Of a stretch of 64,000 bases of DNA, positions 16,524-25,398 are shown one piece after another (position 1 is the first letter of the stretch; each line of letters opens with the position of its first letter). A program made the translations under genes and the position numbers. The DNA is taken from NCBI GenBank assembly GCA_900318885.1, contig ONMN01000012.1:1-64000 (forward strand), given 5' to 3'. A model generated the notes under the pieces. The model was given only the letters and a program-made list of their open reading frames with translations, ran no database searches and was not told the DNA's origin. Source of the DNA: an uncultured Prevotellaceae bacterium. GTDB lineage: Bacteria > Bacteroidota > Bacteroidia > Bacteroidales > Bacteroidaceae.

Positions 16524-19106
16524 TTATTTGATTTCGATAGTAAGTTTCTTGAGGTCCTTGTCTGCCGAACTGCTGCCAACAAGAATCTCATACTTGCCAG
16601 GTTTCACACGCATAGTGTTGGTCTCGGGATCCCAGAATTCAAAGCTCTTGCGGTCGAGTGTCAACTTGGTGTTAACTGTCTGTCCTGCCTTCACGTCAAC
16701 ACGTTCGAAAGCACGGAGCGACTTCAGCGGACCATCAGGATCCTGCTGGTTACGGACATAGAGTTGCAGAACCTCTGTGCCGTTCTTCGCACCTGTATTC
16801 TTGACGGGAACGGTGATGGCGACCAAATCGCCATCCACATGACTGGTGGCTGCGCCTACCTCGAAAGTGGTGTACGACAAGCCATAGCCGAATGGGAACA
16901 AGGCATCAGTGAAATAACGATACGTGCGGCCCTTCATCGAGTAGTCCTCATAGTCCGGCAGCTGGTTGCTGTTCTTGTAGAACGTAACAGGAAGTTTTCC
17001 TGAGGGATTCACATCTCCGAAGAGCACATCAGCAACAGCAGTTCCACCCTCCTGACCAGGATACCAAGCCTGTACGATAGCTTCACAGGTCTCAGTCTCT
17101 GGTTGCAAAGCGATACACGAACCTGAGCAATTGACGAAGATGACCTGCTTGCCAGCAGCCTTCAGTGCCTTCAGGAATTCACGCTGCACCTTTGGCAATT
17201 CAATATGTGTGCGATCACCACCCTTGAAACCATCAATATCCACAGGCATCTCCTCGCCTTCGAGGGCTGGTGAGATACCACCTACGAAAATGACCTTGTC
17301 AATACCTTTTAGTTGAGCAATGGTTTCTTGATAGTTGATAGGGTGTTCTTTGGCAATGTTGATGGCCAAATTGGCATTATAAGTATGGATATGTGCAAAG
17401 CGTATCTCTATATTATAGCTCTTACCCTTCTCAGCCTGGATGGCCACGCGGTTGGGTGTGGTGCGCCAGATGTGATGACGGAACTTCTGGACTCCATCGA
17501 TATAGAGTTCAAAATGTCCGCAACCATCTACATTCACCACGTATTCACCAGATTCGTTGGGAGTGAAAGTGGTCTCGTATTTTGCAGAGAAGTCCTCGAG
17601 CTGAACGCCAGGGGCGAAGTTGTGCATACCAAAGGTGGTGACAGCCAGCGGCGTCGTGTAATACTGCGTAGTAACAGGCTTACCCTCCATCCTACGGTTG
17701 TTCCAGAACGTGCCCTTCATACCCTTCTTGCCTTCGAAACTGCACTGCGAGGCCATGAGGCACTCCATCACCTTGTCATAGGTAAGGTCGCAGCCTGCAG
17801 CATAAAACAACTTCTTCTGTTTGGCCTTGATGCCATCAAGGATAGTAACAGTATGATTGGGCTGACCGTTATAGTTGCCCCACATCATAGGCGTATTGTC
17901 AGCATTAGGTCCGATAACGGCAATCTTTTCCTTGCCTTTCTGCAAAGGAAGAATATTGTTGTTATTCTGAAGCAGCACAATGCTCTGGCGCGCCATGTCA
18001 AGCGAGATATTGGCAGACTCCTTGGTTGACATAGCTGAATACGGAATCTTTGACCATTCCACCAATGAGGGGTCGTCCATCTCACCTAGATCGAAACGGC
18101 CCTCGAGCAGGCGGATAACATGCTTGTCAACCTCAGCCTCAGTAATAAAACCACGTTGTACCGCCTCAGGAATGCTCTTGTAGGCATAACCATAGCCACA
18201 CTCCACGTCAGTACCGGCAATAGTAGCCTTTGCAGACGCATGAACAGGGTCTGACGAAGACTTGTGAGACTCATAGAAATCACTGACAGCACCACAGTCA
18301 CTCACTACCAAATACTGGAAGCCCCACTCATCGCGAAGGATTGTTTGTAATAGGCGCTGACTGCCACAGCAGGGGTCATCGTCCAGACGTTGGTAGGCAC
18401 ACATCACCTCACGCACCTTAGCATCCTGCACCAGCGTCTTGAAGGCAGGCATATAAGTTTCCCACATATCACGCGGCGACACATTCGTCAAGTTAGCCGA
18501 GTGACGGGTATATTCCGGCCCGCTATGAACGGCATAATGCTTGGCACAAGCCCATAATTTACGGTATTTGGCTGTCTCAGGACCCTGCAGGCCTTTTACG
18601 ACCTGCACACCCATCACACTCGTCAAATAGGGATCCTCGCCATAAGTCTCCTGTCCCCTGCCCCATCGCGGGTCGCGGAAGATATTTACGTTGGGCGTCC
18701 AAACCGACAGACTATGGAACTTCTCGTCCTCACCAGAACCGCGCTGCATGCGCTCATTGTACTGAGCACGGAACTCCGTCGAGGCCACGTCAAAACACTT
18801 GTAGAGCAGACCGGGATTAAACGACGCTGCCATCGCCACTGGTTCAGGGAACACCGTCACATTACCCTGATTAGCAGCGCCATGCAGAGCCTCACTCCAC
18901 CAAAAGAACTTCTTGATACCCAGACGCGGAATGGCCGGACTCTCGTCCAACATCAACATAGCCTTCTCCTCCAGCGTCAGTCGCGAGCACAGGTCCTTGG
19001 CACGTTCTTTAGCACTCAGATTGGGATTCTGGTAAGGTAGTGTCTGTGCCGACACATACAGGCCGACACAGCACACTACGAACATTGATAATAAGTTGCG
19101 TTTCAT
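16524..19106 (-). CDS. GH3 beta-xylosidase with inserted PA14 domain
   Basis: 860 aa with a signal peptide (cleavage near VSAQT). The N-terminal GH3 barrel carries nucleophile D270 in VVSDCGAVSDF. A PA14-like insert lies roughly at 465-600 (GTFWNNRRMEG to VDGCGHFELYIDG), followed by the C-terminal GH3 layers with AWYPGQEGGTAVADVLFGDV and a fibronectin-III-like end. The LHGAANQG and QETYGEDPYL stretches are typical of xylosidase/arabinosidase GH3 enzymes, so release of xylose from xylooligosaccharides is the best guess; PA14 inserts often narrow the pocket for short substrates. It is 12 bp downstream of the GH97 gene and upstream of the xylanase-esterase. Confidence 0.88.
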   Translation of the reverse strand: MKRNLLSMFVVCCVGLYVSAQTLPYQNPNLSAKERAKDLCSRLTLEEKAMLMLDESPAIPRLGIKKFFWWSEALHGAANQGNVTVFPEPVAMAASFNPGLLYKCFDVASTEFRAQYNERMQRGSGEDEKFHSLSVWTPNVNIFRDPRWGRGQETYGEDPYLTSVMGVQVVKGLQGPETAKYRKLWACAKHYAVHSGPEYTRHSANLTNVSPRDMWETYMPAFKTLVQDAKVREVMCAYQRLDDDPCCGSQRLLQTILRDEWGFQYLVVSDCGAVSDFYESHKSSSDPVHASAKATIAGTDVECGYGYAYKSIPEAVQRGFITEAEVDKHVIRLLEGRFDLGEMDDPSLVEWSKIPYSAMSTKESANISLDMARQSIVLLQNNNNILPLQKGKEKIAVIGPNADNTPMMWGNYNGQPNHTVTILDGIKAKQKKLFYAAGCDLTYDKVMECLMASQCSFEGKKGMKGTFWNNRRMEGKPVTTQYYTTPLAVTTFGMHNFAPGVQLEDFSAKYETTFTPNESGEYVVNVDGCGHFELYIDGVQKFRHHIWRTTPNRVAIQAEKGKSYNIEIRFAHIHTYNANLAINIAKEHPINYQETIAQLKGIDKVIFVGGISPALEGEEMPVDIDGFKGGDRTHIELPKVQREFLKALKAAGKQVIFVNCSGSCIALQPETETCEAIVQAWYPGQEGGTAVADVLFGDVNPSGKLPVTFYKNSNQLPDYEDYSMKGRTYRYFTDALFPFGYGLSYTTFEVGAATSHVDGDLVAITVPVKNTGAKNGTEVLQLYVRNQQDPDGPLKSLRAFERVDVKAGQTVNTKLTLDRKSFEFWDPETNTMRVKPGKYEILVGSSSADKDLKKLTIEIK

Positions 19107-19118
19107 ATCGTTATAGTA

Positions 19119-20948
19119 TTATGTTTCTATGCAAAGCACAAATCCTCCGCGTGGCGCAAGGTCAAGGCTTGAAGGCAGCGAGAACATCGGAACAATGATC
19201 CATGGACTTTTCTTGTCGCCACTGTCGCCAAATAGCGTCATCTCGCTGACATCACCTTTAATGAAGTCCAGGGAGAACTTCAACGTCTGCTGTTCATCGC
19301 TCCCGTTGATGCCTGCCACATACCACGTCGTACCACTCCTGCGGGCCATTACCACATATTCGCCGGGGTAGCCGCAGACTAGTCGTGTCTCGTCCCATGT
19401 CGTAGGCAGATAGCCGAAGAAGTCCTGCACGGCCTGCGGTTGCGCCAGATAGCTCTCCGGACGGTCGGCCAAGTGCTGCAGTGCACTCTCAAAGAGCACC
19501 GTCAACGCCAGTTCATGACCATTGGTAGTGATGTGCGGATGTTGCGAGTCGCTGAACGTGCAGGGGGTATAGTCCATCGGACCAATGACATTTCGCGTAA
19601 AAGGCAGCGTGGCATTATGGCGTGCGGCCTTAGCCGTAAAAGTCGGTACATTGTTATACCACTCGGCACCGTAGACGCCTTCCGTTGACATCAGGTTCGG
19701 CCAAGTGCGTTGCCAGCCGCGGGGAACGGTAGCCCCGTGGAAATTTACCAGTAGATGATGGCGTGCTGCACACTCCAGCAAATCCTGACAATAGTCCATA
19801 TTCTTCTGATTGTCACCCGAGAAGAAATCAATCTTTACACCAGCAACACCCATTTTCTCGCACCACGCAAATTCGCGCTCGCGATCCTCGGGCTTATTCA
19901 GGCGGAACTTCGGCGTAGGTGCACCATCCACCCATCCTACACTGGAATTATACCAAATAAGTGGCTTAATACCTTTCTCCTTGGCATAATTGAGGGCATC
20001 CTCAATGGTCTTGCCGTTCTTCATTTCGTCCCACTCAGCATCTATCAGCACGTATGGCAAGCCCAGTGTGACAGCCATATCGACATATTTCTTGATGATG
20101 TCGTAGTCGTTCGAACCGTGGTTGTATGCCCAGTAAATCCACGACACAGTGCCAGGCTGAATCCAGCTCGTATCAGCAATCTTGCACGGCTCGCTGACGT
20201 CGGTCACCAGTGTCGATTCCACCACGTTAGCCAGCGTACCGATAATCGCCACGCGCCAAGGCGTCTTTCCGTTGGCGGTCTTGTGGTCACTGGTTTCCCC
20301 AGCGACATCCATACGCTCCGCCTCCACCACGCGATACGTCTCCCCGTCGTTATAAAGGCACGACGCACTCTGCCCTTTCTCGATGTTCGCCTCCGTAATC
20401 AGCACGAACACACCGTCGGCAGGCTCTATTAGCGCAGGATAGCCCCAGCGATTGTTCCAGCCTTCTGCCGATTTGAATGTACCGCTATATGACGGCACGG
20501 GCAGCACCTTATAAGTAGTATCGAGCGGGAAGAAACCCTCGTAGGAGTCACACCACTGCTGCATCCAGCGCCGTGTACCCTCTGGAATACGATAGGCGAT
20601 GTCAGAGGGCTGAGGGCTGATGTCGGATGTGCGAACGGCAATACCATCGTTATACATCCGCAATGTCACGTCACCACACTGGTATTCATTAGCCTCATTC
20701 GTGCAATGCCGTTTCTTACCCGCCAGCATCTGGTAGTCAGCCTTCACCGTTCCCGTACCTATCATCGTCTGTCCGGCGATTCCCTGCACCGTCATAGCCA
20801 GTGCCTGCTGACCGTTATAACTGATTACCAACTGGTTATCCTGAACATCTGCGGTCAGCTTACCATTAGGAGACGACACCTTTGGGGCTGCGACGACTGT
20901 CGTCATCACACCCAGCATCAGTGCACATATTGCAACTATTCTTCTCAT
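19119..20948 (-). CDS. GH97 glycosidase, probable retaining (alpha-galactosidase-like) type
   Basis: 609 aa with a signal peptide (cleavage near VVAAP). The N-terminal beta-sandwich, the barrel from about residue 265 (IYWAYNHGSNDYDIIKKYVD) and the C-terminal sheet are in GH97 order. GVKIDFFSGDNQ places an Asp (D374) where retaining members have their nucleophile; inverting SusB-type enzymes use glutamates instead. In the operon it may remove alpha-linked side sugars from plant polymers. The substrate is inferred only. It begins 3 bp after the stop of the propeller lipoprotein gene. Confidence 0.82.
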   Translation of the reverse strand: MRRIVAICALMLGVMTTVVAAPKVSSPNGKLTADVQDNQLVISYNGQQALAMTVQGIAGQTMIGTGTVKADYQMLAGKKRHCTNEANEYQCGDVTLRMYNDGIAVRTSDISPQPSDIAYRIPEGTRRWMQQWCDSYEGFFPLDTTYKVLPVPSYSGTFKSAEGWNNRWGYPALIEPADGVFVLITEANIEKGQSASCLYNDGETYRVVEAERMDVAGETSDHKTANGKTPWRVAIIGTLANVVESTLVTDVSEPCKIADTSWIQPGTVSWIYWAYNHGSNDYDIIKKYVDMAVTLGLPYVLIDAEWDEMKNGKTIEDALNYAKEKGIKPLIWYNSSVGWVDGAPTPKFRLNKPEDREREFAWCEKMGVAGVKIDFFSGDNQKNMDYCQDLLECAARHHLLVNFHGATVPRGWQRTWPNLMSTEGVYGAEWYNNVPTFTAKAARHNATLPFTRNVIGPMDYTPCTFSDSQHPHITTNGHELALTVLFESALQHLADRPESYLAQPQAVQDFFGYLPTTWDETRLVCGYPGEYVVMARRSGTTWYVAGINGSDEQQTLKFSLDFIKGDVSEMTLFGDSGDKKSPWIIVPMFSLPSSLDLAPRGGFVLCIET

Positions 20949-20951
20949 CTT

Positions 20952-22460
20952 TTACTTCTTCTGGTTAAGTCTGGAGACATACTTCACGGGGTCTGCCTCT
21001 CCTTTTAAGACGTCTGCAAACTCCCGAGGTTTAATCGTCACAGCATTTTTCATAAATTCCGGCACATTATAGCACTTCATGAACTGACGGTGATAGTCCG
21101 GATCAGCGCAAGGAAGTTCAAAGGGTTTCGACCAATTGCCTTTCTCGTCGACATGGGCAAAAAACGGACGCGTGTACTCGCCGTCATAGCGACGGCTGCT
21201 GAACACCAGCCAACGACCGTTGCTCGACCATGAATGGTAACTCTCCGTATCCTTCGAATTGATTTCCTGCAACATGCGGGGGGAACCACTTATGAGGTCT
21301 ATCGCCCACAAGTCTGCGTCACGATGCCAAATGTGGAACACGCCATACGGTGCCATCGTAAATACTAGGAAACGGCCGTCGGGCGACACGCGTGGCAGCG
21401 TGGCACTCATCCCCATCCCCGTAGCATCGAACACCAGTTGACGCTCTCCAAACGTCATGGTTTCAGGATCGAACGACTTTTTATAAATATTGTATTTAAC
21501 CTCACGCCGGTGTCTGATAATCTGCGCTCCATGATCTATCGAATCTATAAATTCAAAATGCGCACTACAGTAATACAGCGCTTTGCCGTCTGGCGCCCAG
21601 CATGGAAACACTTCCAACTCCGTCGTGTCGTTCTCAATGTTCGTCACCTCATTTCGTTCTACATCGTAGGCTATCAGGTCGCTTTCCGCGTCAAACACTT
21701 CAATCTTGTTCGGGTCTGTCAACTGGAACGTCTGACTTGTGTTGTTCGTCGAATATACTATCAGATTCAGCCACGGATGCCATGCGGGATACACACCTGC
21801 CGACAGGATGGAGTCATTTCTCATATTAATCTTCTTCATCTTGCCGTCGTAAGCAATCAACGTACCGCCATAGTTCTGACGGGCGTGGAACTGCATGCGC
21901 TCAGGGTTATATTGCTGGTAGTTGTGACAGTTGATACACTGTCCGCCCTTGTCACCTTCTGTACAACACAGAATGTTGTCATAAATCACGCTCTCGTCGT
22001 AGTTCTCCAGACAACGCTGACTGATAGTCAGTTCCTCGTAGCTGACATACGACGGATAAATCAGACGATAGCTCAAGTAGGAGTCGATGCTGTCCTTTGA
22101 CACATAAATATTGAACGGCTTGTATTTCGTCCACTGACCGTCATATTCGGCATACACCTCCACGCCGATGTTCTTGCCTAGGGCCTTCTGTACCAATCGC
22201 TGCCAGTCGTCACGCTCTGGCTGTATCCTATCACCTCCCAACAACAGTTCTTCGCCGTCCACAGTCAGACGCGCCACCATGTTGTCAGCCATATTTTGCA
22301 TCTCAAAAGTCAGCGGTGCTATATTAATGGGCACCGTCACGTCCTTGTAGTCGGGGTAGATTTCTGGTTGTTTGTTGGATGCCGTATATTCCTCAGGCAC
22401 CCTCACCCCACAAGCGGTCATCAGCACCGCCACTGCAATGAAAAATATCTGTCTTTTCAT
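20952..22460 (-). CDS. Beta-propeller (TolB/PD40-like) lipoprotein with one haem c motif
   Basis: 502 aa, lipoprotein signal ending AVLMTACG (Cys17). Several PD40-type blades are visible in the middle and C-terminal parts: VYPAWHPWLNLIVYSTN, VFPCWAPDGKALYYCSA, LPRVSPDGRFLVFTMAP and YHSWSSNGRWLVFSSRR. Between the N-terminal domain and the propeller is GGQCINCHNY, a CxxCH covalent haem-binding motif, unexpected in a polysaccharide operon. It is probably a periplasmic or surface protein. Its partner may be the polytopic membrane protein encoded just upstream (33-bp gap). The function is unknown. Confidence 0.7.
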   Translation of the reverse strand: MKRQIFFIAVAVLMTACGVRVPEEYTASNKQPEIYPDYKDVTVPINIAPLTFEMQNMADNMVARLTVDGEELLLGGDRIQPERDDWQRLVQKALGKNIGVEVYAEYDGQWTKYKPFNIYVSKDSIDSYLSYRLIYPSYVSYEELTISQRCLENYDESVIYDNILCCTEGDKGGQCINCHNYQQYNPERMQFHARQNYGGTLIAYDGKMKKINMRNDSILSAGVYPAWHPWLNLIVYSTNNTSQTFQLTDPNKIEVFDAESDLIAYDVERNEVTNIENDTTELEVFPCWAPDGKALYYCSAHFEFIDSIDHGAQIIRHRREVKYNIYKKSFDPETMTFGERQLVFDATGMGMSATLPRVSPDGRFLVFTMAPYGVFHIWHRDADLWAIDLISGSPRMLQEINSKDTESYHSWSSNGRWLVFSSRRYDGEYTRPFFAHVDEKGNWSKPFELPCADPDYHRQFMKCYNVPEFMKNAVTIKPREFADVLKGEADPVKYVSRLNQKK

Positions 22461-22493
22461 ACTTCTTACATCTTGCTTCTTACATCTGACATC

Positions 22494-24374
22494 TTACAGA
22501 TATGCCACATCACCTGTCAGATAATATTCAAAAAAGAACGTGTCGCCAAACAACGGATACAATGCCGCACGCACCTCGGGCAGGTCTCTGCCATCATATT
22601 TTTTCACTAACTCCACAAATTGTTTATAAGTTTCTTTCACGCCATTGTCGTATGGAATCTTCACAGGCGCACCACCTGCAATGTCGTTATAGAGATAGGC
22701 GGCCTCCTGATAGTATCGGGGGATTGGCTTGTTGGGATGCTGTTTCAGATAAACCATGAATCGTCTCCAGAACTGTTCGACATCCTTGGTCCACAATGTT
22801 GCCAGCAGACACTGCTCCTGGAAATACGGGTCATCGCTATCCAGCGTGGCCAGATGGTTCATCAGGTATCTCTCCGCATAACCGCGGTCAGCACCGACCA
22901 TATCCGGATAATGCAGCATGTGCATGACGGGACCGGTCTCCTTGTCCTCCTCCATCATCTTCGGATTCTGTTGCAACGTCTCAAGATGTTCTGCCCACGC
23001 GCCGTGAAATAGCGTGTGTTTCAATATTTCGGTGTACTTATACATGACATTTACCTCGTTGGCCATTAAGCCGCAGCGCGCCAGATACTTCAGGTGCTCA
23101 GGGCGCCAGCCAAACTCCACACCAGCTTCAATACACATGTGGTGACTGTCGTTCAGCATGCCGTAATGATAGTATATCAAGTCGCCAATTACCATCGATG
23201 CCGGAGGGGCAAAGGGGGACGCAGGCTTCTTCGAACCGTTGGGATAGCGGTACATCTCCGTACTCTGACGCCCCAGTCGCGCCAGAGCCAGATTTCTCAT
23301 CAGCGCCACCGCTCTCGTCGTCACATCCTTCTGCTTGTCGGCTTCCTTTAAAACATCCTCCCAGCTGCACTGCTCCGCATAGTGATACATGGCGGCCTCG
23401 CGATGGAAGTTCTCGTCCTTCATCCAGCCATACCACACGCCATAAACCGTCGCAGCAAGCACTACCACAACAACAGCCGTCCGCAATTTCTTGCCTTTTG
23501 TGCCTTCTTTCGTCCATTTTACGATTACCAGCAGCAATAGGCAAACGCCCAGCAAGGCATACGGGATATAATACTCAGTATTCTCTTCCACTATCTTGAA
23601 GATGGGCAGAGCCGTCCACCATAAGTTTACCATGTTCGTTTGGTAATATACGTATTGGTAGCATAACAGCGGGACGGCTACTACGACCAACGCGCCGATA
23701 ACAGTGTCTACCAGCGCCTGCCACTTGTCACCATCCAGTCGCCAAATTCCTATCGCCATCAGCACCACGGCTGCCAGACCATAGCTGCCAAACAGCGGAT
23801 AACCGACAACAGCCACAACCACTATCAGCACACGGCGCCAAAACCTCGACGCCGACACCGCGCGGAAGGCCCATAACAATGCGGCAATCACCGTCACGCC
23901 TACTGTTGCGACAAAATACCAGCCCCTTAACTTAATGGTGTAAATCCAGTAGCCCATCTCCGTATTCGCTATCAGCAGCATTGCCACTGGCACCAGCAAC
24001 AACGGAGCCCACTGCTCGCTGACGTTGAACGCACGCTTCATCAGCCACATCATTAACCACCACAGCCCACACAGCACCAGCACACCCAGCAACGGATAGT
24101 ACAACAACTGCATCAGGAAGGTTCCGACATACATCAGCAATCCTCCGGGCACTACCATCATTTGTTTGAAAAACAGTGGAGTATCCAACCATAAGCTCTG
24201 CTCTTGGATTTTCCACAACACATGGCGTTCGTACGTCAGTAGCACCACGGCTACTGCAAATAACGCCACAAGCCACACCGCAATGGAGGGGTGGTTCCTA
24301 ATCATTCCCATCATGCCCTGACCCTTGGCCTGAGCATTGTCTTGCACTTGTTTTTGCATATGTTTATTTAACAT
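22494..24374 (-). CDS. Large polytopic membrane protein, unknown function (DUF6057-like)
   Basis: 626 aa. Residues about 30-310 contain roughly eight to ten hydrophobic helices; the rest is a soluble, helical, Tyr-rich domain (KPIPRYYQEAAYLYND and similar), possibly TPR-like. I believe this is the Bacteroidota family DUF6057, often next to the propeller lipoprotein type found downstream, but the family name is from memory. The first ATG (24374) lies only a few bases from the predicted transcription start; an in-frame ATG at 24359 may be the true start. It is the first gene of the GH97/GH3/GH10 operon. Confidence 0.55.
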   Translation of the reverse strand: MLNKHMQKQVQDNAQAKGQGMMGMIRNHPSIAVWLVALFAVAVVLLTYERHVLWKIQEQSLWLDTPLFFKQMMVVPGGLLMYVGTFLMQLLYYPLLGVLVLCGLWWLMMWLMKRAFNVSEQWAPLLLVPVAMLLIANTEMGYWIYTIKLRGWYFVATVGVTVIAALLWAFRAVSASRFWRRVLIVVVAVVGYPLFGSYGLAAVVLMAIGIWRLDGDKWQALVDTVIGALVVVAVPLLCYQYVYYQTNMVNLWWTALPIFKIVEENTEYYIPYALLGVCLLLLVIVKWTKEGTKGKKLRTAVVVVVLAATVYGVWYGWMKDENFHREAAMYHYAEQCSWEDVLKEADKQKDVTTRAVALMRNLALARLGRQSTEMYRYPNGSKKPASPFAPPASMVIGDLIYYHYGMLNDSHHMCIEAGVEFGWRPEHLKYLARCGLMANEVNVMYKYTEILKHTLFHGAWAEHLETLQQNPKMMEEDKETGPVMHMLHYPDMVGADRGYAERYLMNHLATLDSDDPYFQEQCLLATLWTKDVEQFWRRFMVYLKQHPNKPIPRYYQEAAYLYNDIAGGAPVKIPYDNGVKETYKQFVELVKKYDGRDLPEVRAALYPLFGDTFFFEYYLTGDVAYL

Positions 24375-24379
24375 GGCTG

Positions 24380-24445
24380 CAAAGTTACAAAGAATTCTTT
24401 ACATTTCCACACCTGCTTGTAACATAAACTATGCCGTTTGTAACA
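24380..24445 (-). promoter_or_regulatory. Promoter and paired TGTAACA operator of the xylanase operon
   Basis: The minus strand has TAACTTTG at 24380-24387, just before the first gene. Upstream of the expected -33 position are two direct copies of TTGTAACAT (TGTAACA cores at 24418-24424 and 24439-24445), exactly 21 bp apart, i.e. on the same helix face. This is the typical spacing of AraC-type half sites. The same layout is found before the GH3/GH31 operon (36759-36825). Confidence 0.6.
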
Positions 24446-24506
24446 TATATAATGCTGTTTATGAGTTTCGTTTGTTTTTTATTCTTTGTTTTATGTAACA
24501 TTGCAC

Positions 24507-24567
24507 GAAATGATAACACAATTTGATGAAATGATAACGGGAGTTTGGCTAAAACTTTGTAATTTTG
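24507..24567 (+). promoter_or_regulatory. Putative promoter with 21-bp-spaced direct repeat
   Basis: TAATTTTG at 24560-24567 matches the -7 box 26 bp before a small ORF. Two copies of GAAATGATAAC (24507-24517 and 24528-24538) are exactly 21 bp apart and abut the expected -33 position, suggesting a regulator site. With the operator of the divergent operon it fills most of the 423-bp gap between the annotated neighbours. Confidence 0.5.
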
Positions 24568-24592
24568 CAGCCGTAAACAGTTCATCACAAGA

Positions 24593-24742
24593 ATGACAAA
24601 GACGACACAACAGACACAGGCAACGGATTACGCCATGAACTATCTGGAGCGGCTGCTCAAGATAGAGGACATTCTGGATCGTGAACTCGACTTGCGTATC
24701 GACCGAGCCGTCCGCAAATATATGGAATCGAAAAAAGCATAA
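24593..24742 (+). CDS. Small charged hypothetical protein (49 aa)
   Basis: The ATG at 24593 opens a 49-codon frame ending TAA. The product starts MTKTTQQTQATDYAMNYLER, then continues with alternating acidic and basic residues (KIEDILDRELDLRIDRAVRK), consistent with one long amphipathic helix. It has no signal peptide and no known motif. Support comes from the -7 box 26 bp upstream and a start close to the predicted transcript start. It lies 55 bp before the lipoprotein gene at 24798 and may be its operon partner. Confidence 0.5.
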   Translation: MTKTTQQTQATDYAMNYLERLLKIEDILDRELDLRIDRAVRKYMESKKA

Positions 24743-24762
24743 CATATAATATATAATAAGGT

Positions 24763-24797
24763 AACAATAACCATTAATCAATTAAACATTAACAACA
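24763..24797 (+). repeat. Repeated AT-rich leader, copy 1 of 3
   Basis: Pattern AACAATAAnCATnAATC followed by AnTTAAACATTAACAA, ending next to the ATG at 24798. Near-identical copies precede the starts at 25399 (25361-25398) and 26846 (26809-26845). It is probably a shared translation-initiation leader copied with the genes. Confidence 0.65.
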
Positions 24798-25355
24798 ATG
24801 AAGAAAGTATTATTCAGTATTGCAGTTTTGGCAGTGGTTGCCACAATGACTGCATGTGGAAACAAGTCGGCACAGCCCATCGAAGGTCAAGATGCCGCAA
24901 CTTCAGAACAGAGCACAGAGGCTCAGCCTGCAGAGGCAGCTCCTGCAGTTGCCCTAGCAACAACCATTGAAAAGGGAACCTACACCATTGGATTGCCCGA
25001 AGGTTGGTCAACATTATCGGCAAACGACAAGGGATGCTACGTGTACAAGGGTGATGGCAAGAAGCCTTCGGAGGCTGTGAATGGTACGTTTATTATCATG
25101 CAGTTCCAGCCCTCGGATGGTAAGACCATCGAAGACGGCATCAAGGAAGCGGTAGATAATATGGCTGCCAAGCAATTGGACGACGTGACCTTCAACGGTA
25201 CAACCTACAAGCAGCTGAGCTATACAGAAGATGGTGTCGATGGACGCATCCTTGTCACTACTGATGACAAACAGGTAATCAGCTTCATGATGGCTCGCAC
25301 CACTCCCGACGACCCTGAAATCCAAGCCATTATCAACAGTTTTAAAAAGAAATAA
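24798..25355 (+). CDS. Small lipoprotein, unknown function
   Basis: 185 aa with a lipoprotein signal ending VATMTACG (Cys20), then an Ala/Glu/Gln-rich linker (about 25-55) and a compact domain beginning KGTYTIGLPEGWSTLS. The domain resembles the two halves of the next gene's product (TYTIGLPEGW versus KYFTVTMPQGWEQG), so the two lipoproteins appear related. The PEGW-type start of a beta-rich domain is common in secreted Bacteroidota proteins of unknown role. It belongs to a plus-strand run of four exported proteins. Confidence 0.75.
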   Translation: MKKVLFSIAVLAVVATMTACGNKSAQPIEGQDAATSEQSTEAQPAEAAPAVALATTIEKGTYTIGLPEGWSTLSANDKGCYVYKGDGKKPSEAVNGTFIIMQFQPSDGKTIEDGIKEAVDNMAAKQLDDVTFNGTTYKQLSYTEDGVDGRILVTTDDKQVISFMMARTTPDDPEIQAIINSFKKK

Positions 25356-25360
25356 AACCA

Positions 25361-25398
25361 AACAATAAACATCAATCGATTAAACATTAACAAAAATC
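25361..25398 (+). repeat. Repeated AT-rich leader, copy 2 of 3
   Basis: Same pattern as at 24763-24797 (AACAATAAACATCAATC, then GATTAAACATTAACAA), ending at the ATG at 25399. It lies in the 43-bp gap between two related lipoprotein genes. Confidence 0.65.

Noticed and set aside
24417..24501. A CRISPR-like repeat cluster from the TGTAACA copies
   Set aside because: The copies are only 7-9 bp, with 21- and 55-bp steps and no spacer-like unique segments of even length; an operator fits better.
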